Shown here: positions 27,501 through 36,500 of the stretch, piece after piece
Numbering within the stretch: position 1 is the first letter of the stretch
Layout of the letters: the number at the start of each line of letters is the position of its first letter
Origin: Ophioderma brevispina
Taxonomy: Eukaryota; Echinodermata; Ophiuroidea; Amphilepidida; Ophiodermatidae
Length of the DNA stretch: 64,000 nt
Direction of reading: 5' to 3'
Assembly: GCA_023653785.1 (NCBI GenBank)
Contig: JAMKCH010002900.1
Span: 1 to 64,000, forward strand
Translations under genes and position numbers: made by a program
Notes under the pieces: generated by a model
Told to the model about the DNA's origin: nothing
The model's database searches: none
Seen by the model: the letters and a program-made list of their open reading frames with translations, nothing else

Positions 27501-30500
27501 CAGAGCAGATTTAAAATGTGCCCACTAGATGACCTTTGACATCAAATGACCACTTTTGTTTGAACACTTTGCTATCGGCCTCAGGTTTGTGTCCATAAAG
27601 TTTGATGACCATAACTTATGGCCATCGTGGCATAAGTAGGTTAGAGGTGGAGGTATGAGCATTCACATGTTAGGATTAACATTTCATCACACACACATGC
27701 ACATACACTCATCCATCCAGTCAACTATCCATACACACATACAACAGATAGCAAAGTGTTCCTCCCAGCATAGCTGATGTCCGTATGTCTGTAATCCCTT
27801 TGGTAAGGTTGGCTGCTTTATTTTTTTTTTTTATAATGAGATTTATATAGGGCCTTTTACAAAAGTAGACGCAGCGCTGTTGCCTATTATTATTACGCTG
27901 CCTTCAAGAATCGTCAGTTTACTGCTCTCAAGGCTTGCATGCATTGCCCTATTAACTTAGTCAAAAGAACCACTTATCCAAGATTCGTATGGAGTGCACA
28001 AACTCAATATGACCTCTGACCACATTTTAACCTAAAAACTTGGTCACACAAAAGCCAGGAGGATTAACAAGTTCCAACTTGCAGTAATTTTATAAGATAA
28101 TGTCAACCACCAGTATTTTCCCATCATATTTTGTAGGTAAGAGCATTCTTAAGTCCACCCATGCAAGGAGTTGTACTGCAGACCTTTGGTGCTGGTAATG
28201 GACCTGATTCACGTGAAGACCTCATGAAGGAAATCAGGACTGCTAGTGAGAGAGGAGTGATAATTATCAACTGTACACAGTGTGCACAAGGGATGGTGTC
28301 TCCATCATATCAAACAGGAAAGGTAATAGCCACTCATACATATACTTTGTCTCGTCTGAAGTATAAAGTAGCGAGTGTGCGTATACCCAGTGCCACCTTT
28401 CAGTTGCAGTGCACTTGTACTTTGCCCACGCGCGCGCTGAAAGTCGGTTCAGTGTATACGCCCACGTCGCTACTTCGTACTTAAAGCTGTCTAGATGTAA
28501 TGCCTCACGAATGAATCAAACTTGCTACATTTCGTCGCAAAAAAATCGTGGCAAGCCTTGAACGTCAAACTCTGCGTTGCACAGCAGCAATGCGGTACGC
28601 AACGTATGACGCCTTTTATACAGCAGCCTAAATAAGCTACAAGTATGTACACTGTGTCTAATGCTGAAAACCTTGATATGAAGAATCGGCAGGTATGTTC
28701 CACGCGGCCATGATTTGGTTGTGCGGGAACTGTATGTGGGAAGGTAGTGCGAATTATTATCTAAAGGTTGCTGCAGCAAGGTATGTCTCTCTCGTCTTGT
28801 CAGACATATATGGCTGCTTTAACCACTCAGTTATCAGGTTGCAACGACCTACTAAAGAGATCTGGTCCTGGCCCCTTGTTTTTTAACTTTTTTTAATTTT
28901 ATTTCTTATTTAGCCTGGTTAGATCATTCATTTGTTAGTAGCATCTCTTTCCAATGAAATGATTCTCCAGGGGCTCCAGGTGTGTTGTGTGAAGCCAGGT
29001 GTTTCACCACCTCTTCACCTACTACTTGTTCTATTTCTTTGATGGTCCCTTGGTTTTTTGTTTTTTTAATCTATGGTTCCATTTCCAGGTGTTTCCTGCA
29101 TCTTACTGGTTTCCCATTTCTTTGGGGGTTCCTGATCCTGACTGGTTGATTTATTTTTGATGTTCTTGGGTTTTACTTTTAAAAATTTTGGGTAGTTTAT
29201 TCGTAAGTGGTGTTTACCTTGGTCCACTTCCTTTTCAAATCCTCCCCGTTGGGCTCACCCAACCTGCACCACTGACCGCATGATCTGTTGCCAAGCTTTG
29301 CCAAAAACGCGGAAAAATATTGGCACGCCATGGTGGTTATGACAATGGTTCCCCATCGTATGGTGTTCTATCCCATTGGATAATAAGTACTTTGTGATAC
29401 ATTATTGGACCAAAAACTTTATGACAACAGGGGTTGGGCACCACTAATGTTCGTTCTTTTACCTTCTTCCAACCTCGTAACGCGTGCCATATTTGTCCGC
29501 GATTTGGTTAACGATCATTACTGTCAGTATCACAGATTGAGTGCGCCCTACGGGTTCAAATCCCCACCGTTCCTTTTGTCGTAATTGGATGTTTTTCTGT
29601 CAGCCTGTCTGTGTGTGTGTGTGCATTGGTATAATCTTTGGTTAAAATTGTGTTCAATCAATTTCCTCATATTGCTTGTTGTTAACACAGACCTTATTGG
29701 ATGCAGGAGTCATTCCTGGCTCAGACATCACTCCAGAAGCCGCTCTTACCAAACTCTGCTACGTGCTTGGCAAGGAAGACTTAACTCAGGAGGATAAGAG
29801 GCATCTGATGAGTAGCAACCTGCGTGGAGAGATTAAAGTCACCCATACACACGAGAAAAGTTTTACCCTATTGGACAATAAATTCATCTGTGCTGTAGCA
29901 GATACTCTCAGAATCACTAGTGCTCAGGTAAGAGAATGGTTAAACAAAGAGAGACTCTCTTTTGATTTGGGAATGTTGTTGAAGGAGGAGAATAGAGTCA
30001 CTGTTAAAACCAGGCCTAAAAATGCACATCAAAGAACTAGCAAGTGATTTCAAAATCATCCCGCATGTTAGTTACAACTAAGGTCTGTTCTGAAGAATAC
30101 AGATAGCAACAATTTTATAATTATCTAGATTTGACATTTTCTTGAAAGCCAAAATGTTGAATTTAAGAATTATTTAGGGGGAATGTCATAAGAAATGTGG
30201 TAATTGCTTTAAGGTATTTTTAACATAACATTGAAAAAATGGATTATTACCAGTTCAAAATATTTCCCTTAAGAGTTGCATACTACTTTCCATATAATTG
30301 ATAAAGGTTTGAGCAAAGCTGTGCTTAGCAGCAACATATATCAACATGCACTAAATCAGTAAAATTATAAACTAACGCATATACACGTATTGAAAGCTAG
30401 TGAAAATCTATAGTCTGACAGGTTTACGAAATGCCAACCCTCATTTGAACCCCCTTTTCGTTCTTACCATTAACTCCTACGGAGTTAAAAATCAACGGGT

Positions 30501-33500
30501 ACCAGACAGGGATTCGCCATTTTTATATTGTAATTTTAATTTGTAGTCCGATATTCAACAAGTAATTTATTTCAATTCTCCATTCTGTTGGATATTTTGT
30601 TTTCTCGCAAATTTATTTTTATGTACATTTTGTTTTCTAACATTAAACCTATGATAATGTTGTGCTGATGTTTTAAAAATTATGCTTGGAATAATTAAAC
30701 AACACAATGTTTTAGCATCATGCTCAAATAAATTTGGTATATGTTTCACCAATAGATGGCATCCTTTTAAATTCATAATTTCTTCAGGGGAGGGCGGCCA
30801 AGAAATCCTAATTTTAGACGTTGCCGTTGGTTTAACACGTAAAAGCGAGATTTTGACGAAAAATTCTGAATTGTTTTATACGTTGTCAGGGCTGGTTGGA
30901 TTACAAACATTTTTTTTACCAAAGCTGTCATACTATTCGGCTAGGAAGTAGAAAGAATAAATACGACTTAAACCAGGGGGCCGGACACGATCTGCTGGAT
31001 TTGGGATTTCCAAATGGTAATTTAGGGAATTCTTGCGTGCATTTTCTATGGCAAATATGACAGAATGAAAGTGTATCTGAGCGCTCGTTTCTCAGGTTCT
31101 ACCTACATCATATTAATTCCTCAATGTAAGTCTTGCCACTAATTCTTTGACCTGCTTACATGAAGGATAAACCAATGAATCTTTGATTAAAGTCACACTA
31201 CATTGATTTGCAGGAAGTGAAGGCAGTAGGGAATGCATTGTTTCCTCCAATGATGTGTGCTGCTGCAGCCAATGGAGATCTCCGAGGACTGAAACATCTC
31301 AAGAGATGCGTAAGTTTGAATGTGCCATGGAAGTTTAGATGTCATACGAGATGTGTGTTCTTTTACGTGAAGTTCCTATGATGGATCAATCATTGAACAA
31401 TTGAATTCCACAAATAGACTGGTGATTAAAGGAACATATATGTTTTAGTCTTAAAGAATAATGGTATTGTTTTTAGCCTCTCATGCATCTGTTGTGTAAT
31501 ATAAACATGGGCGATAGCATTATCACGGGCGATAGCATTATTTTAAGTAGGACAACGAGGCCGCAGGCCAAGTTTTTGTACGCAAAAAATGCTATCGCCC
31601 ATGTTTATATAAGTCACCAAAAGATAATGCCAATTCGCTTTAAAAGAAAGATCTTCTGTTATGATGGAGCATATCATTTGAGGGTTTAATTGCCCCCAAA
31701 TGACAATTTTCAATCAATTAATATGTTAGTGACAAATCAACACTGAATAGTAATAAAAAATGATATAGTATCACTACAATATCACTGAATATTCATTGAA
31801 ACTACCAGTAATAGCAACCTCATCTGAAGTAACTATACCAGTAAAAATACCTGCAAGGGAGTTTCCACTCCCTAAACTCATAGACTCTGATGTTTGATAA
31901 TTGGTTTGTGATTCAGGAGGCCAAACCAGATGGCTTGTAAGACTCCAGATGTCCTTGAAGGACAGACAATTTAGTAGTTCCAACTTAAGTCAGTGGCAAT
32001 ACTTGAGTTCGATAATTCAGGCACTATTGTTGTTCATATCCCGATTGACCTCCGTGACCCATCAGCACAATCAAATTCAAGGATTCTGGGATTGGACATG
32101 GAGGTCAATCGGGATATGAACATTGTTGTTGCTTATTGTAGCACAGCAATGCCTGAATTATCGAACTCGCTTATTATATATTTTGTCAGACAAAATTCCT
32201 TCATATGCGTGTTCATGCTGATATTGTTTACAAATTTCATGGGAAAGGGAACTCCACTCTCTGTCTAAAGCATAAACCAATCCTAGCAGTTGGATAACTG
32301 CCATTTGTCATTTGGATGTAATGTTATCTGGTTCAGACAGCCTTGTGGAAAGTGTATCCCAAAGTTTCATCCCAAAGCACCATTGGAACTTTTGTGCCAA
32401 TATTGCCTACCAATTCTTTCCTCAATGTACCCTGGTATTCCCCTTGCTTGTTGTGAATCCAGGCAAATTTACAATTGGATTCCTATCTGAAACCAGTTTC
32501 AAGTTGATGAAACTTGCCCTAAAGAATATCATTGCATTTCAAAAAAGCTAGGGGATCTGGATGTGATGTGTTTAAAATATTAAAAAAGATATTATCTGAA
32601 TACAAATTGTCAATTTTAGTATCTTTGTCCCAGAGGTAAAAGACTAACAACAGAACACGAGCCCTGTTAACAAAAACCCTTGTTGAGCCAAGCGCACATA
32701 ATTTTGTGTCTTCTGCAGAATTGTAGAAGGCACTAGGGATTACTCTGGGCTATGTCGGTGTTCTGTGGTTCTGGAAACCGCATGTTTGATTTTTTTTCAA
32801 CACTTGTAAGGCGCTGGCAAATCTCCAGGGAAATATTAAATATGATTCAGCCCTTTTTAGTTTTCCAAATACTCCTTGTGACAATCTTTAAAATCTTACT
32901 TTAATTCATGTGAGGGTGACCTGAGTGTTTGGTGATTATGAGGGCGCACACCTTTGCATCTTGCAGTCTGCACTGGCATATAGCCTGTGAGTATTTACTT
33001 GAACATGGGCCTGTTCCATATATGAGCCGAGACATGGTTTGGGTAATCCCCATTCACGAGAGTATCAGATGCTCAGTAAAGTGTTGAGCTAAGCTCAATC
33101 AAACCTACTGTTTTGTCAGATTTTCTCAGAACTCGCTATCTATCCGCCATCTACGCCCATTGGGTTCCTTGGAAGGTAATATATGTAATAAGCAAGCAAA
33201 GATGCTGTAAGAATAGCTAATTGTGGTATGTTCATTCAGAATATAGCCATCCATCTCGTGTTTGCGTCAATCATATAGATTTGTAGATATATGTGTTGGC
33301 CCATGGGGTTAAATGTTGGAAAACTACTATAATGTTTGAAAACATGGCATTGAAGCTCCCATTTGTATTAAGTAGATGCAAAGGTATTCCCTACTGTTGA
33401 TGCTAGGCATATACACATGCCTTTATAATCAAGCCTTGGTCTGCAAATGGACATGTTACCGTTTTAGTACTTCTGTTTCACATCATGAGTAAACCTGTCA

Positions 33501-36500
33501 TTCTGGCTGTGTAATTAATTTCGTCGGGGGGAGTTTCCGTAACCTGACCCAATCTGACACACTTACGAATTTTTTCGGAAACCTTAACGGAATAAACCAA
33601 TGCTTTAATCTGTGAAGGGTTCCGAATTCATATGTGTCAAAAAAAGTGTCAGATAAAAGTGTTGTCAGATGGAACCTCCCTGTTTTCCCTGCTGTAAAAT
33701 AATAAAATTGATATATCGTGCCTTATTAGAACACATTCTTTGTCACAAATCTTAAAATTATGCAGGTCAAAAATTGGTGGATGAATGGTGATAAAATGTT
33801 TAAAAACAAACATATTTGGCACCTAGCAGGCAGTATTACTTATATTCAGATCTAGTGTCCCTTTCATGGAAGGTAAATAGTTCAAATGAACTATTGTTTA
33901 TCACATCCGTATATTACAAGTATGAGTTACACTACACCACTACATCACTTATACACACCGACTCTATGGAAAAATGGCAACTTTGCGGCATTTTTTTTCA
34001 CATTTAAAACTCTAGAATACACATAATCACCCCAAGTAAAGCGTATATCACACCAAGTACCAAATTTTGAACCTTGAATGACCAGAAAATTTTTTAATTA
34101 GGAATCAACCAAACTCCTCGCCTGACATCAGACTGGCAACACAGGATTCTCTATAGTCCCCCCTAAAGCTATAGTAGGCAATCGATGTGGAAAATCGATG
34201 AGCGCGCAATACATTGCCTCAATTTCACGTTCAGAATGGATGCAACTTATTTGAGAAAACATACCAGTCCCAATCATGAAATTCCAGTCAATTTTCTTTT
34301 TACTAGTCAACTAGTGAATTTAGACATTTTAGAGCATTTTTTTTCCAGATTCCAAAATATCACCTACCCAGATTTTATGTTGATCCTTACGACACCAGTA
34401 GTGGTGTATAACCTTGAGGATTGTACAAATTCATATGCCCTGGTTTACCTGATCCATATTTTGTATCCCTCTGCCTGCTTTTGGGTTATTCTTACTCCTT
34501 AGGGTCTTGTTTGACCAAGTTAACCTATTACTTCCTGTGCTGGTGCCCAACATTTCTGACGCCTTGCCATCTTAAATTAACAATGCTATTGTTTGATCTT
34601 GAAGGCACTGGAGGTCATCACTCATTCCGCAAGCAGGGGCCATCTTGTGCACAGACACAGAAGAAATTAGGACCATGCGTTGTGCGTAAGTACCAATTTC
34701 TGACAGCTAGGTGAATATTTCAAAGAGCAAACTGCCATGTTTAAATTATTGTTTAACTGCTACTGTATATGGCCACCACATGCCATCTAATGGGCAATTG
34801 GTTCAATGTCTTGTGACCATGTTTTTTGTTGCTAAAGATACTTTCAATTACTTATGTCAAAATACTTATTCCTACTCTGAGAAAAAACTAGCACAGCCCA
34901 ATTGATCTTTGCATTCCGAATAGAAACCAACTTGTAACCAAAGTGAACATCTACCAAAACTATTTCTTTCCTGTTCTAACCTTGTGTACATTAGGCTTTG
35001 TAATTGTTGATATAAAACTCTAATTCCGTCTACCATCCTACATTTCAGAGCTGTGTACATTGATGACAGAGAGGCCGATAAAACTTTTCACGAGGCAGGA
35101 GTTAACTTAAATTCTGCTGACTACAGGGGAAACACTGCCTTACATTTGGTATTTGAATCCCTATATACAGACAACTTGAATTTCATAAAATATGATAGCC
35201 AGCTTACATATTGCCTATACCTTGGATGGTTCTATCCCATTGACCGTACCGCAAATATTCCTGCGCTACCCCCAAGTGACAACAGTAGGGAAATGTAATG
35301 AATACATACGGCCAAGCACATGCAACATGTAGTGGGCTTTTTGATGGCAACAGTCCAAGGGAGTGTACTCAAATGTCATAATCTTGGAAATAATTGTTTA
35401 GGTTAAAGAGACCCTGCACATTTGAAAAATAGTGCGCCCTCTCGATTTTTCAAAATTGTATTTTTTTGCATGTTATAAAGCTTTTATAATCATTAGCCCT
35501 CACTTGAAATCAAACCGCGCTTATGTAACGTAACATTTTTTTTAATAATGTCGCAGCAACATTAATTCAACATACGACGGAAAATGCGTGTAACACAAGA
35601 AACACACGCCAGAGTTGATTCTCGTGGCATCACCATGTTCAGATCGGTCCCTGTTGACCCTTTGTGGTATGTAATAGCAAACTTAAAAGGTTGCTACAAA
35701 TTATCTGGTGTCTTAGCCTCTATTAATGTCCCTCTCTGCTTTTTGGGTTGTGATAAAATGTTAACCCCCTGGAAACATTTGGGCCTATCTTTTTTTTCTG
35801 GATGAGCTAGAGTCGTCAAACTTCGGTATATTGAGAGGAAAACCCCCCTAACTAACCATGTAATTTATACCCCCAGAGCCTCCCTTGGGTCTGTCAGGTT
35901 TAGGGGGGAAAGGTCAAGGGAAAAGGTCCATAATTGCGACATAACATGTCCAACATTGTTGCCATAATTGTGTACGATTTAATCTTGAGTTTTCCTGAGG
36001 GCTACATGATGTACCTTGTGGAAGAAGCAGTTGGTGAGTTCTCGACCCTTATTAGATTTTGGGTGTAATATGCAATTATAGTTCTCAATTTTGCATAATT
36101 ATTGAAAATTTTTCCTGCAAGGCTCGTGTACAAGTTTTCTTCTGGAGTTCCGTACGGCAATATATTGATGTAACTTGGTGGACGGAACGGGCTGAGCACA
36201 GTGTTAAACTTGTCAATAAATAATTCACTTTTGTGTGTACTGCTAGCTAGCCAATCACAGCTTTAAAGGCAGACAACCCCCCTTTAAGCCTTGTACTTCG
36301 ATTTCAGCATGATAGAAAGCCTATTTGGAAATCAAATTTATGAAAAACGTGTTGACTTTTATTGAAACCCACTTGGACTTTTCTGCAGTCAATGTTGTAC
36401 TAAATGTAGACTATTATTTATGCCGTCCCTCTCCTGGTTTGGCCGTCTTCTTAGACAAAATCACTTCCTGTTGGAATAAATGCAGAGTTGATTTATCACC

